Source of the DNA: CAYREV01 sp964423345
Lineage (GTDB): Bacteria; Bacteroidota; Rhodothermia; Balneolales; Balneolaceae
DNA length: 50,841 nucleotides
Assembly (NCBI GenBank): GCA_964423345.1
Contig: CAYREV010000020.1
Span: 1 to 50,841, forward strand
Reading direction: 5' to 3'
Positions 7,098 to 15,450 of this stretch are shown piece after piece. The notes beneath the pieces were generated by a model that was given only the letters and a program-made list of their open reading frames with translations, searched no databases and was not told where the DNA came from. Position numbers and translations under genes: made by a program. The stretch's first letter is position 1; each line of letters begins with the position of its first letter.

Positions 7098-9935
7098 CTA
7101 TTTGCTCAAATACAGGTTCTTAAACTCATAAGGTTTCTTAAAGTGTTCGTCGTTGAAGTCTGCCATAAAGTAGATGGTTTCTCCGGTCGACTTCATTTCG
7201 GGGCCCAGCTCCTTCTTTACTTCGGGAAACTTGTCGAAGGGGAAGACCGGCTCCTTAATAGCCCAATTTTTGAGAGTGGAGGTAAGCTCTTTTTTGCTGA
7301 AATCTTTCAGCTTTGCACCGAGCATCACTTTCACAGCAATCTGGGCTTCGGCCCTTCCGGTGGCTTTGGCCAGGAAGGGGATGGTGCGGGTGGAGCGGGG
7401 GTTGGCTTCCAGCACATACACTTTGCCGTCTTTTACGGCATACTGTACGTTCAGGAATCCGACGATGCCCATATTCTCGGCGATAAGCTTCTGGTACTTG
7501 CGTATGTCTGCCAGGGCTTCATCGCTGAGTGAGTAGGTGGGCAGAACGGCGGTTGAGTCGCCGGAGTGCACACCGGCCGGCTCAATATGCTGCATGATGC
7601 CGGCAATATGAAGCTGCTCCCCGTCGTAGACGGCGTCTACGTCGACCTCCACGGCCTGTTCGAGGTACTTGTCGATGAGGAAGGCGTTTTCGGGATGGGT
7701 ATCCAGCACGCGCTGGGTGTACTTCTCCAGCTCTTCGGGCTTGACGGCGATGCGCATGCCCTGTCCCCCCAGCACGTAGCTGGGTCGTATGAGAACCGGG
7801 TAGCCGATGCGATCGGCGATCTCCAGTGCGCCATCCACATCCCGGGCCGTCCCATATTCGGGGAAGGGGATCTCCAGCTTTTCGAGGAAGGTTGAAAAGG
7901 ATCCGCGGTCCTCGGCAAAATTGATCATCTCAAAGTCGGTTCCGTAAATCTTGATGCCCGCCTCGACAAATCGCTTGCCGAGCTTCAAGGCGGTCTGTCC
8001 CCCTACCTGCAGGATCACCCCTTCGGGCTGTTCGTGCTCATAGATGTCGAGCACACGTTCCCAGAAGACGGGTTCAAAATAGAGTTTGTCGGCAATGTCG
8101 AAATCGGTGGAGACCGTCTCGGGGTTGCAGTTGACCATGATGGCTTCATATCCCATATCCTGTACGGCCTTGACGGCATGGGTGCAGGAGTAGTCGAACT
8201 CAATTCCCTGGCCGATGCGGTTGGGGCCGCTTCCCAGGATCATCACCTTGGGCTTGTCGGAGACGTCGCTTTCGTTCTCCCCCTCATAGGCGGAATAGTA
8301 GTAGGGGGTCTCGGCGGGAAACTCGGCCGCGCAGGTGTCAACCAGCTTGAACGAAGGCTTGAGGCCCAGCTCCTTGCGGTGGCTTCGGACCTCTTCCTCT
8401 GTTACTTCGCCATTGCTCTGGCTGAGCATCCAGGCGATCTGGGTGTCGGTAAAGCCGGCCTGTTTAAGCTCGTACAGCTCTTCCTTGCCGATGGTGTCGA
8501 GCGACTGTCCCTCGGTCCGGTTCTCCAGCGATACCATGTAGCGGATCTGTTGCAGGAACCAGGGGTCCACTTTGGTGATATCGGCAATCTCCTCGACCGA
8601 AGCCCCCAGCTTGAAAGCGTTGCGGATATTCAGCATGCGGTCCCAGTAGGGCTTAAGCAGGCGTTCGCGCACCTCCTTGCGGTCGAGTTCCTCGTATCCG
8701 TCGGCTCCCAGCCCGGACCGCCCTATTTCGAGCGACTGCCAGGCCTTGTTCATCGCTTCGGGGAAGTTGCGGCCGATGGACATCACCTCGCCGACCGCTT
8801 TCATCTGGGTGGTCAGTTCCTCGTCCACGTTGGGGAATTTCTCGAAGTTGAAACGCGGCACCTTGACAACCACATAGTCTATAGAGGGTTCAAAGCAGGC
8901 CGAGGAGACTCCCGTGATGGGGTTGGTCAGCTCGTCCAGGTTGTATCCCACCGCCAGCTTGGTAGCGATCTTTGCAATGGGGTAGCCGGTGGCCTTGGAG
9001 GCGAGGGCCGAGGAACGGCTGACCCGCGGGTTGATCTCAATGGCCACGAACCGGTCGGTGCCGGGCTCGACGGCGAACTGCACGTTGCAGCCGCCGGCAA
9101 AGGTGCCGATGGAGCGCATCATCTTGATGGCCGCATCCCGCAGCATCTGGTACTGCTTGTCGGTCAGCGTCTGGCAGGGGGCTACGGTTACGGAATCTCC
9201 GGTATGTACGCCCATGGGATCCACATTTTCGATGCCGCAGATGATGACCACATTATCGTTGTTGTCGCGCAGCAGCTCCAGCTCGTATTCCTTCCAGCCG
9301 AAGATGCTCTCTTCAATGAGCACCCGGTGTATGGGACTCATCTCCAGTCCCCGTGTCACCTTGCGTTCAAATTCATCTTCGTTCCAGACGATCCCCCCGC
9401 CGGCTCCACCCATGGTAAATGAGGGCCGGATGACGAAGGGGAGTCCCCCGAGCTCTTCCACGATCTCCTTGGCTTCCAGCAGTGACTCGGCCGTCCGGCT
9501 CCGGCACTGCGGTATGTCGATCTCTTCCATCAGGTCGCGAAACTGCTGGCGGTCTTCGGTGATATCGACAGCGCCGATATCGACCCCGATAATATGAATG
9601 TCGTTGTCGGTCCAGAAATTTTCCTGTTGCAGGTCCCGTACCAGGTTCAGCCCGGTCTGTCCGCCCATGGTGGGAAGAACCGCGTCGGGCTTTTCCTTTT
9701 CAACGATCTCCCGGATCGATTCGGTGGTCAACGGTTTCAGGTAGATTTCATCGGCCATCATGGGATCGGTCATGATGGTGGCGGGATTGGAGTTGATGAG
9801 CACCACTTCGTATCCCTCGTCTTTCAGGGAGCGGCAGGCCTGGGTACCGGAGTAGTCGAATTCACAGGCCTGGCCTATTACGATGGGGCCGGAGCCGATG
9901 ATGAGAATCTTATGTATGTCGTCGCGTCGTGGCAT
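7098..9935 (-). CDS. carB: Carbamoyl-phosphate synthase large subunit without the MGS domain
   Basis: Makes carbamoyl phosphate from bicarbonate, ammonia and two ATP, feeding pyrimidine and arginine synthesis, as a heterodimer with CarA. Two ATP-grasp halves are visible: the carboxyphosphate half begins IGSGPIVIGQACEFDYSG and the carbamate half ILGSGPNRIGQGIEFDYS at about residue 555, with matching EINPRVSRSSALASKATG and EANPRSTRTIPFLAKATG motifs. The oligomerisation region lies between them. The protein stops at 945 residues, a short distance after GPEMKSTGE, so the C-terminal methylglyoxal-synthase-like allosteric domain (about 130 residues in the 1070-residue enterobacterial enzyme) is absent. 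The TAG stop is clean and no remnant is seen downstream. To my knowledge CarB proteins of about 950 residues also occur in other Bacteroidota. It lies 83 bases after carA. Confidence 0.96.
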   Translation of the reverse strand: MPRRDDIHKILIIGSGPIVIGQACEFDYSGTQACRSLKDEGYEVVLINSNPATIMTDPMMADEIYLKPLTTESIREIVEKEKPDAVLPTMGGQTGLNLVRDLQQENFWTDNDIHIIGVDIGAVDITEDRQQFRDLMEEIDIPQCRSRTAESLLEAKEIVEELGGLPFVIRPSFTMGGAGGGIVWNEDEFERKVTRGLEMSPIHRVLIEESIFGWKEYELELLRDNNDNVVIICGIENVDPMGVHTGDSVTVAPCQTLTDKQYQMLRDAAIKMMRSIGTFAGGCNVQFAVEPGTDRFVAIEINPRVSRSSALASKATGYPIAKIATKLAVGYNLDELTNPITGVSSACFEPSIDYVVVKVPRFNFEKFPNVDEELTTQMKAVGEVMSIGRNFPEAMNKAWQSLEIGRSGLGADGYEELDRKEVRERLLKPYWDRMLNIRNAFKLGASVEEIADITKVDPWFLQQIRYMVSLENRTEGQSLDTIGKEELYELKQAGFTDTQIAWMLSQSNGEVTEEEVRSHRKELGLKPSFKLVDTCAAEFPAETPYYYSAYEGENESDVSDKPKVMILGSGPNRIGQGIEFDYSCTHAVKAVQDMGYEAIMVNCNPETVSTDFDIADKLYFEPVFWERVLDIYEHEQPEGVILQVGGQTALKLGKRFVEAGIKIYGTDFEMINFAEDRGSFSTFLEKLEIPFPEYGTARDVDGALEIADRIGYPVLIRPSYVLGGQGMRIAVKPEELEKYTQRVLDTHPENAFLIDKYLEQAVEVDVDAVYDGEQLHIAGIMQHIEPAGVHSGDSTAVLPTYSLSDEALADIRKYQKLIAENMGIVGFLNVQYAVKDGKVYVLEANPRSTRTIPFLAKATGRAEAQIAVKVMLGAKLKDFSKKELTSTLKNWAIKEPVFPFDKFPEVKKELGPEMKSTGETIYFMADFNDEHFKKPYEFKNLYLSK

Positions 9936-9986
9936 GCTTGTTATTTAATTTTCTGCAGGTTAAAGATATATTTTTTGGATCCGGTT

Positions 9987-10008
9987 GGGGCGTATGGCCC
10001 CACGCCCC
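9987..10008. repeat. Short palindromic intergenic repeat, copy 1 (GGGGCGT arms)
   Basis: Arms ggggcgt (9987-9993) and acgcccc (10002-10008) flank an 8-base spacer. It sits in the carA-carB gap, just after the carA stop. A second, longer copy with the same arm sequence is at 25875-25896. Two copies with the same arms in separate intergenic gaps suggest a REP-like dispersed element rather than chance. Confidence 0.5.
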
Positions 10009-10018
10009 TACACCGCCC

Positions 10019-11137
10019 TTACACCAGTTCACCTTTGCCTTCCTTGATCATATCAAGGAACCGGTCGAAGAGGTAATCCGAGTCGTGCGGCCCCGGCGAA
10101 GCTTCCGGGTGGTATTGCACGGAAAAACCCGGGAAATTCTTGAACCGGAGCCCCTCAATGGTGTCGTCGTTCAGGTTGATGTGGGTGATCTCCACTTTTG
10201 ATTCGTCGAGCTGGTCTTCGTCGACGGCAAAGCCGTGGTTCTGGGTGGTGATTTCCACCAGCCCGTTGTTCAGATTCTTCACCGGGTGGTTGGCACCCCG
10301 GTGGCCTACAAACATCTTCTTGGTCGGTATACCTTCCGAAAGGGCCATCAGCTGGTGCCCCAGGCAGATGCCGAAGATGGGTTTCCCGGACTCCTTGGCA
10401 TAGTTGACGGCGTCCAGTGCGTAGGTGGCCGTTGCATCGGGGTCGCCGGGGCCGTTACTGAAAAAGAAGCCGTCCGGCTCCCAGCTTTCCAGTTCCTCCC
10501 TGAAATCCCCGTCGGCCGGAAAAATGCGCAGGGTGCAGCCGCGGTCCACCAGGTTGTTAATGATATTCTGTTTGATGCCGTAGTCGAAGGCCGCTACCTT
10601 GAAGGGGCCGTCGCTGTGCACCGTCTGGGGTTCGGTCCGGGTCACCTTGGTGGCCAGCTCCAGGCCTTTCATATCATCCCACTCTTTGGCCATCTGCACC
10701 AGTTTCTCCTCCTCCAGCTCCTCGGATGAGATGACCGCATTCATAACTCCCTTGGACCGGATGTGCCTTACCAGCCTGCGGGTGTCGACGCCCGAGATGC
10801 CCACCACTTCGTGGCGTTCCAGGTAGGCCTGCAGGTTGCCGTCGGCCTGGGGGTTACTGTGTTCCCAGGAAAAGGAACGAGTGATGAGTCCGGCCACCAT
10901 CACCCTGCGGGCTTCGTCGTCGCGGCTCATGGTGCCGTAGTTGCCGATGTGCGGGTAGGTCATCATCATGAGCTGCCCGTAGTAGCTGGGATCGGTAAAA
11001 ATTTCCTGGTAGCCCATCATGCTGGTATTGAAACAGAGCTCGCCTCCGGTGGTGCCTTTTTTGCCGATGGCAAAGCCGTGCTCTATAGTGCCGTCGGAAA
11101 GTGCTATAATTGCTTTATCCCTGGGATATAGTGACAT
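10019..11137 (-). CDS. carA: Carbamoyl-phosphate synthase small subunit (glutaminase)
   Basis: Hydrolyses glutamine and channels ammonia to CarB. The 372-residue protein has the CarA N-terminal domain (GELCFNTSMMGYQEIFTDPSY) and a C-terminal class I glutamine amidotransferase domain. The nucleophile is Cys258 in FGICLGHQ, with His343 and Glu345 in YHPEASPG completing the triad. The start is ATG at 11137. carB follows in the same direction, so this is a carAB operon. The leader carries an intrinsic terminator about 40 bases before the start, which would either end upstream transcription or attenuate carAB. Confidence 0.96.
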   Translation of the reverse strand: MSLYPRDKAIIALSDGTIEHGFAIGKKGTTGGELCFNTSMMGYQEIFTDPSYYGQLMMMTYPHIGNYGTMSRDDEARRVMVAGLITRSFSWEHSNPQADGNLQAYLERHEVVGISGVDTRRLVRHIRSKGVMNAVISSEELEEEKLVQMAKEWDDMKGLELATKVTRTEPQTVHSDGPFKVAAFDYGIKQNIINNLVDRGCTLRIFPADGDFREELESWEPDGFFFSNGPGDPDATATYALDAVNYAKESGKPIFGICLGHQLMALSEGIPTKKMFVGHRGANHPVKNLNNGLVEITTQNHGFAVDEDQLDESKVEITHINLNDDTIEGLRFKNFPGFSVQYHPEASPGPHDSDYLFDRFLDMIKEGKGELV

Positions 11138-11179
11138 GAGATATAAAGTATTCGGTTAGGTATTGAGAAAATTTTACTT

Positions 11180-11212
11180 AAAAAAAATCCGACGACGGAA
11201 ACCGTGTCGGAT
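11180..11212 (-). terminator. Intrinsic terminator in the carA leader (candidate attenuator)
   Basis: Read on the minus strand the hairpin is atccgac-acgg-ttt-ccgt-(c)-gtcggat: an 11-bp stem with one bulged base and a 3-base loop, followed directly by a run of eight T. It ends only 42 bases before the carA ATG. The upstream membrane-protein gene stops at 11423, so about 210 bases of leader precede the hairpin. A 29-codon frame (ATG 11267, TAA 11178) runs through the hairpin and stops in the T-tract; it has no recognisable ribosome binding site and no arginine run, so I do not call it a gene. Whether this is a plain terminator for the upstream gene or a regulated attenuator is open. Confidence 0.75.
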
Positions 11213-11422
11213 GAGTTGCTGGAGGGGGGTAAGCAAACCCGCAAAATCTTGGGAAAAGGAGTTTCATGCGGCCTTGGGAATCCGCTGTAAAAAGATAAGT
11301 AGTTTCCGGAACTTCCTATTATCGCCAAACCTGTTTTGTTACAAGTGTGCTCTTTTGGTGCGCCTATATCAATTCCAGCGCAAAACTGAATTAAGATAAT
11401 AATTGGCGCCCCGAAGGTCAAC

Positions 11423-11767
11423 TCATTTTGACTCGTCAACCAGCTTTTTTAACAGGAATCCGGTGAGGGTGCTCAACCCGCCTGCCAGTCCCCCGGCCAA
11501 AGCTGTGGCAAGTATAAGCAACAGGGGATGGGAGAGGGAGAGCGTTTCGGCCAGCCGGGTAGCCAGGATCCCTTCGTTGGCAATATGAATGTAGAGCGCC
11601 TGCCCCAGCCACAATGCCCCTACCCCCAGGAAGCCCGCACCGAAAGAGCTTGGGCCCTTGCGGCCGAGCCAGCCGCCCAGCACAGATGCGGGCAGGGCCA
11701 CCCCCCACCAGGGCAGTACCAGGGTTATAAGCCAGGAGAACAGGGCGATGAGTAAAGCTAATAGCAT
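11423..11767 (-). CDS. Small hydrophobic membrane protein of unknown function
   Basis: A 114-residue, strongly hydrophobic protein with about four membrane segments (roughly residues 2-19, 22-38, 43-60 and 79-106) and a short charged tail, KKLVDESK. The glycine/alanine-rich last helix (ATALAGGLAGGLSTLTGFLL) suggests tight helix packing. I do not recognise a family with confidence. Its ATG (11767) is four bases after the stop of the penicillin-acylase-family gene, so the two are translationally close and likely co-transcribed. No catalytic motif is visible. Confidence 0.7.
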   Translation of the reverse strand: MLLALLIALFSWLITLVLPWWGVALPASVLGGWLGRKGPSSFGAGFLGVGALWLGQALYIHIANEGILATRLAETLSLSHPLLLILATALAGGLAGGLSTLTGFLLKKLVDESK

Positions 11768-11771
11768 GGTC

Positions 11772-14201
11772 TTATTGTATGGTTAGGGTAAAGGGAATGG
11801 TGTCTTGTTTCGCCGGTGCCGAACGCATGAACTTCAGGGGGTAGAGTTTGCCCTTCCTCCAGTCGTCGATCATATTGTCATAATATTTTGAGCCCGCATT
11901 GCCGGACTGCCCGCCGGGATAGAGGCCGTAACCCCGCACTTCCGGGCCCAGTTCCACCACCATACGCCAGGAGGGCCCGTTGCCGCCCCTGATGGCGTTG
12001 ACCGACTCGCCGCCCCCGTCCGTGAATATGTTTTCCCTGCCCAGGCCGGGTATCTGTGCCAGGTGGTTGATATCGGTATCGTTGACATATCCCCACTGCC
12101 AGCCGGATTCGTCGGAGCCATATTCGTCATTCAGTTTTTGGATGGCCTCCCGGAAAGAGCGGTTTACCAGGTCGGCCAGCGTTTCCTTTTCGGGAGTGTT
12201 GATGTCGTCGACCCATTCGAATTCGGGGTTGTCCCTGATGAGCTGTACCACATGGTCGCGGTCGGGCCAGGTCAGCGGCAGGTCGGTGGAGCCGTACTCA
12301 TCGTTCCAGATGGCCCGGTAGAGCTGTCCCCACCAGGTGTGAAAAAGGGAGGGGGCGATCTCTTCGCCCCGGTTCTCGTATTCCCATTCGTCAAGCATTC
12401 GATGGTAGCGCGCCTTATCACCCGTCAGGGAATCGGTATGGAGCAGGTCCAGCATCAGGGGCAGGGCGGTCTCTGCGTGATAGCTGTAGTTGTCCAGCTG
12501 CAGCTGCTGCATGTCGCTGGGTGTGATATCCTCCATGGCCGCCAGCCGGTCGTTGATGCGGCGTCCCCGTTCAAAAGGGGCAAAATTGTCGTCCAGGTAG
12601 TAGGGGTAGGTGGTGCCGACCGGCTCCTGGTTGGCGGAGCTGACAAAACCGCGCTCCGGATTTTTAATGGAGGGGATCTGTTCAAAGGGGATCCAGCCCT
12701 GCCACTCGTAAAGCGGGTCCGATCCGTCGCTGATATACCGTCCCTGTTCCTGCCACTTCAGGGGATATTTGCCGGTCACGGTGATAGCGATATCGGAGCG
12801 GTCGGCAAAGACCCAGTTCTGGGCGGGATTATCGTAATGCCTGATGGCGTCCCGGTAGTCCTCGTAATTTTGGGCGCGGTTGAGTTTGAGGAAGTGAAGC
12901 AGCTCGTTGGACTGCTCATAGGCGATCCAGCGCATGGCGTGCAGCCGGGGCGTGTTGGAGCTGTACCCCTGGCCACCGGTTTCAACGACCGGCCCGTGAT
13001 GGGTATAGATCACGGTGTCGGCGACCGTCTCGGCTCCCCGGACCTTGATCTTTTCAATGCGTTTATTGGTTTTTCTCCAGGAGCCGTCATACCGGTATTC
13101 GGCGAGGGTAGAGTCCCGGAATTGGATCTCGTACCAGTCCCATACGTCGGCACTGACATTGGTGGATCCCCAGGCGGCCTGCTCGTTAAAGCCGATGATC
13201 ACCGAGGGGGTGCCGGGCAGGGTGACGCCCATCACGTTCTGATCCGGGCCGTGCAGCTGCAGGGCATACCAGATGGAGGGAAGGGTCATGTCCAGGTGGG
13301 GGTCGTTGGCCAGAATGGGATAGCCGCCGGCCGTCTTCCGTCCGCTGACCGCCCAGTTGTTGCTCCCATTGGCGGGATCGGGCTGAAAGGGGGAAACTTC
13401 CTTAACAATGTCCGGCCTAAAATCGCCTTCCGGCTTTTGGGTGTCGATGGGGGTGAAATGCCACGATTTGGTTGGGGGGATGATGGGGTCGGTGAGCTTC
13501 GGTGTCCGGTCGAGTACGGCTTCTATAAAATCATCTCCGAAATAGGCGCGGGTGTTGCTCATGCGCAGATCGCCGTTGCTTCCGGCCAGGGTATAAGTCA
13601 TATATTTGAGCAGCAGTGCGTTTTTGAGCGGGGACCAGGTTTCCGGTTTATAGTCCAGGATCTTGTATTCAAGGGGGTAGTCGGCCGGAGACAGGTGCTC
13701 AATCCAGGCATTGACGCCCTCGGAATAGGCCTGCAGCACCTCTCTTGTGGTTTCATCATTCATCATGCCCTTCAGGGAGTTCTCGGCTGCGTAGACCATG
13801 CCGATACGCCGCCGGTAGCGGTCGTATTCCAGGGCGCGCTCTCCTATTATTTCCGACAGCCGTCCCGCGGCGGCATGCGTTTGAAATTCCATCTGCCAGA
13901 GACGGTCCCGCGCGGTGACAAAGCCCTGTGCAAAATAGAGGTCCCTCTTATTGGAGGCGAAGATATGGGGGATGCGGTGCCGGTCGTAGTACACCTTTAC
14001 CGGGCCGGAGAGCTTGGCGGCGGGCAGTTCAACGGTTTGGCTGCCGGTATACTGCCATTCTGCATTGGCCCAAACGCCTGTTGCCGGGTTAAGCAGTTTC
14101 CCCAGGGGAGGGATTTGCCCGAAGGAGGTATTGAGGGCCCAGAGTAACAGGAGGGTGGCCAGCAGGGACAAGCCGAATTGGAGCCTGGTAGTATTCAACA
14201 T
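11772..14201 (-). CDS. Penicillin acylase family N-terminal-nucleophile amidohydrolase
   Basis: Ntn hydrolase expected to cleave amide bonds of acylated substrates such as N-acyl amino acids, acyl-homoserine lactones or beta-lactams, outside the cytoplasm. From ATG 14201 it has 809 residues; a TTG two codons earlier is less likely. A hydrophobic N-terminal segment (about 8-29) is a signal peptide or anchor. The alpha chain carries the family pattern YYDRHRIPHIFA and AQGFVTARDRLWQMEF. The beta-chain nucleophile is Ser280 in the run NGSNNWAVSGRKT, where autocatalytic cleavage after Gly279 would release it, followed by PILANDPHL. The substrate cannot be predicted. Its neighbour downstream is a small membrane protein four bases away. 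Confidence 0.93.
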   Translation of the reverse strand: MLNTTRLQFGLSLLATLLLLWALNTSFGQIPPLGKLLNPATGVWANAEWQYTGSQTVELPAAKLSGPVKVYYDRHRIPHIFASNKRDLYFAQGFVTARDRLWQMEFQTHAAAGRLSEIIGERALEYDRYRRRIGMVYAAENSLKGMMNDETTREVLQAYSEGVNAWIEHLSPADYPLEYKILDYKPETWSPLKNALLLKYMTYTLAGSNGDLRMSNTRAYFGDDFIEAVLDRTPKLTDPIIPPTKSWHFTPIDTQKPEGDFRPDIVKEVSPFQPDPANGSNNWAVSGRKTAGGYPILANDPHLDMTLPSIWYALQLHGPDQNVMGVTLPGTPSVIIGFNEQAAWGSTNVSADVWDWYEIQFRDSTLAEYRYDGSWRKTNKRIEKIKVRGAETVADTVIYTHHGPVVETGGQGYSSNTPRLHAMRWIAYEQSNELLHFLKLNRAQNYEDYRDAIRHYDNPAQNWVFADRSDIAITVTGKYPLKWQEQGRYISDGSDPLYEWQGWIPFEQIPSIKNPERGFVSSANQEPVGTTYPYYLDDNFAPFERGRRINDRLAAMEDITPSDMQQLQLDNYSYHAETALPLMLDLLHTDSLTGDKARYHRMLDEWEYENRGEEIAPSLFHTWWGQLYRAIWNDEYGSTDLPLTWPDRDHVVQLIRDNPEFEWVDDINTPEKETLADLVNRSFREAIQKLNDEYGSDESGWQWGYVNDTDINHLAQIPGLGRENIFTDGGGESVNAIRGGNGPSWRMVVELGPEVRGYGLYPGGQSGNAGSKYYDNMIDDWRKGKLYPLKFMRSAPAKQDTIPFTLTIQ

Positions 14202-14278
14202 GGTCAAGGTGCAAGGGTTAAATTGACAAAACCCTAAGTTGATACTTTCAGGCTAAAAAACAAATTCTGCCATCCGGC

Positions 14279-15175
14279 TTACCAAAGCATCATTTTCATA
14301 CAGAATACGCTGCCACCGCTTTTAAGGTATTCGTAGGTGCTGACTTCGTGAACCGAGAAACCGGCATCGCGCAGGTTTTTGTTGGTGTCGGTGCAGCCCT
14401 GCTGAATAATCACATTGGAGCCGTCGGGGCAGGTGGCGTTGCAGGCAAAGAGCTCGGTGGCCTCGTAGCGGGAGGCGTGGATAACGTTTTTGAAGAGCGA
14501 TTGAATCAGTTTGAGCCCCCCGTCGGTAAAAGCCTCCGGATAGATAAGTGCCGATTCCTCGTCCAGCACGCAGAAGCAGGTATCGAGGTGGTAAAAAGAC
14601 TCGTCCACCAGTTCCAGGGCTATGACGGGGACGTCCAGGATCTCCGAAACCAGGTCGTAGGCTTTGACCGACGAGCGGTAGCCGTAGCCGCCCCAGAGCA
14701 GCCGTTTCCCGGTATGCCAGATGGCATCGCCGCAGCCTTCGAAGTCGTCGACCTCGGTATCGTCCAGGTGGTTGATTTCGTAGCCGTTCTGTCGGTACCA
14801 CTGTTCGATGTAGGGGACTTCCTCCTTGCGCTGGTCGGCGTGCATGATGCTCATGACTACCTTTTTCCGGCCGTCGTCCGTAAGGCAGGGCAGGCTCTGG
14901 TTGGCACAGAAAACCATGTCGGGCAGGCCTTCCTGTCCATCGATGGTATGGACATCTATACCTACCTGTTCAAACGTTTTTTTGAGGACGTCCCACTCAT
15001 TTTGGGCTTCCATCTGGTTGACCCTGCCCACATTGTCGTTCATATGCGGGTTGATCACATAATCCACGGAGAAGTAGGTGGGGGTGACCATAAGAGCCTT
15101 TTTAGGGAGGGGCATGGATGGGATATCATCCATCGAGAAATCGACTTGATCGGCAGAAGTAAGTACTTGTGACAT
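14279..15175 (-). CDS. Amidinotransferase/dimethylarginine dimethylaminohydrolase-like protein
   Basis: Member of the guanidino-group-modifying (pentein) superfamily, 298 residues. The expected catalytic residues are visible: the Glu/Asp pair in DFEGCGDAIWH (Glu146, Asp150), His196 in FYHLDTCF, and the nucleophile Cys292 in GGSVFCM near the C-terminus. The N-terminal MVTPTYFSVDYVINPHM resembles proteins annotated as arginine-deiminase-related or DDAH in Bacteroidota. The likely chemistry is hydrolysis of arginine or a substituted arginine to citrulline (plus ammonia or an amine), but the true substrate is unknown. The start is ATG at 15175. It is divergent from the DUF58 gene and no arginine-catabolism gene is adjacent. 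Confidence 0.85.
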   Translation of the reverse strand: MSQVLTSADQVDFSMDDIPSMPLPKKALMVTPTYFSVDYVINPHMNDNVGRVNQMEAQNEWDVLKKTFEQVGIDVHTIDGQEGLPDMVFCANQSLPCLTDDGRKKVVMSIMHADQRKEEVPYIEQWYRQNGYEINHLDDTEVDDFEGCGDAIWHTGKRLLWGGYGYRSSVKAYDLVSEILDVPVIALELVDESFYHLDTCFCVLDEESALIYPEAFTDGGLKLIQSLFKNVIHASRYEATELFACNATCPDGSNVIIQQGCTDTNKNLRDAGFSVHEVSTYEYLKSGGSVFCMKMMLW

Positions 15176-15407
15176 ATTGTGGAACGTTTTAAAAGGAGTA
15201 AGCCCATTTTTTCGGACTTCAAAGATACATATTTGTATGGAAGAAAAAAGCTCCCGGCGATGCTCAGCAGGTATGAAGCCGGATGGCGGCTATTACCGTT
15301 ACCGGAAGAGGACGGGCCGTTGTATCAGCCGGTGAGATGGCAGGCCTGCGGGACGGTCGTCCGCCATCAATAAATTTTATCGCTTGTTCAACTCTTATTT
15401 GTAATTT

Positions 15408-15421
15408 AATAGACGTCTATT
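15408..15421. promoter_or_regulatory. Perfect 14-bp palindrome upstream of the DUF58 gene
   Basis: aatagacgtctatt is its own reverse complement and ends 29 bases before the DUF58 start codon, in the 275-base divergent gap between this gene and the amidohydrolase. Its place and symmetry fit a dimeric repressor site, but no regulator gene is adjacent. The remainder of the gap has no recognisable feature. Confidence 0.4.
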
Positions 15422-15450
15422 GTTTCAAAATAATCCTATTATCTCCTGAC

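Noticed and set aside
8034..9422. A 462-codon plus-strand frame opposite carB
   Set aside because: Antisense shadow of a conserved enzyme; no family motif or start signal.
11178..11267. A 29-codon leader frame ending in the terminator T-tract
   Set aside because: No ribosome binding site and no arginine or other diagnostic codon run, so I did not call it a leader peptide gene; kept only as part of the attenuator question.
11161..11422. Riboswitch in the carA leader
   Set aside because: I compared it by eye with the conserved cores of the cobalamin, TPP and SAM-I types and saw no match.
11104..11439. A 111-codon minus-strand frame covering the carA leader
   Set aside because: Overlaps the start of carA and the end of the previous gene out of frame, and runs through the terminator hairpin; composition is not protein-like.
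12063..14147. A 694-codon open frame on the plus strand opposite the penicillin-acylase gene
   Set aside because: It is the antisense shadow of a well-supported gene in GC-rich DNA; its translation is glycine/valine-rich and has no motif.
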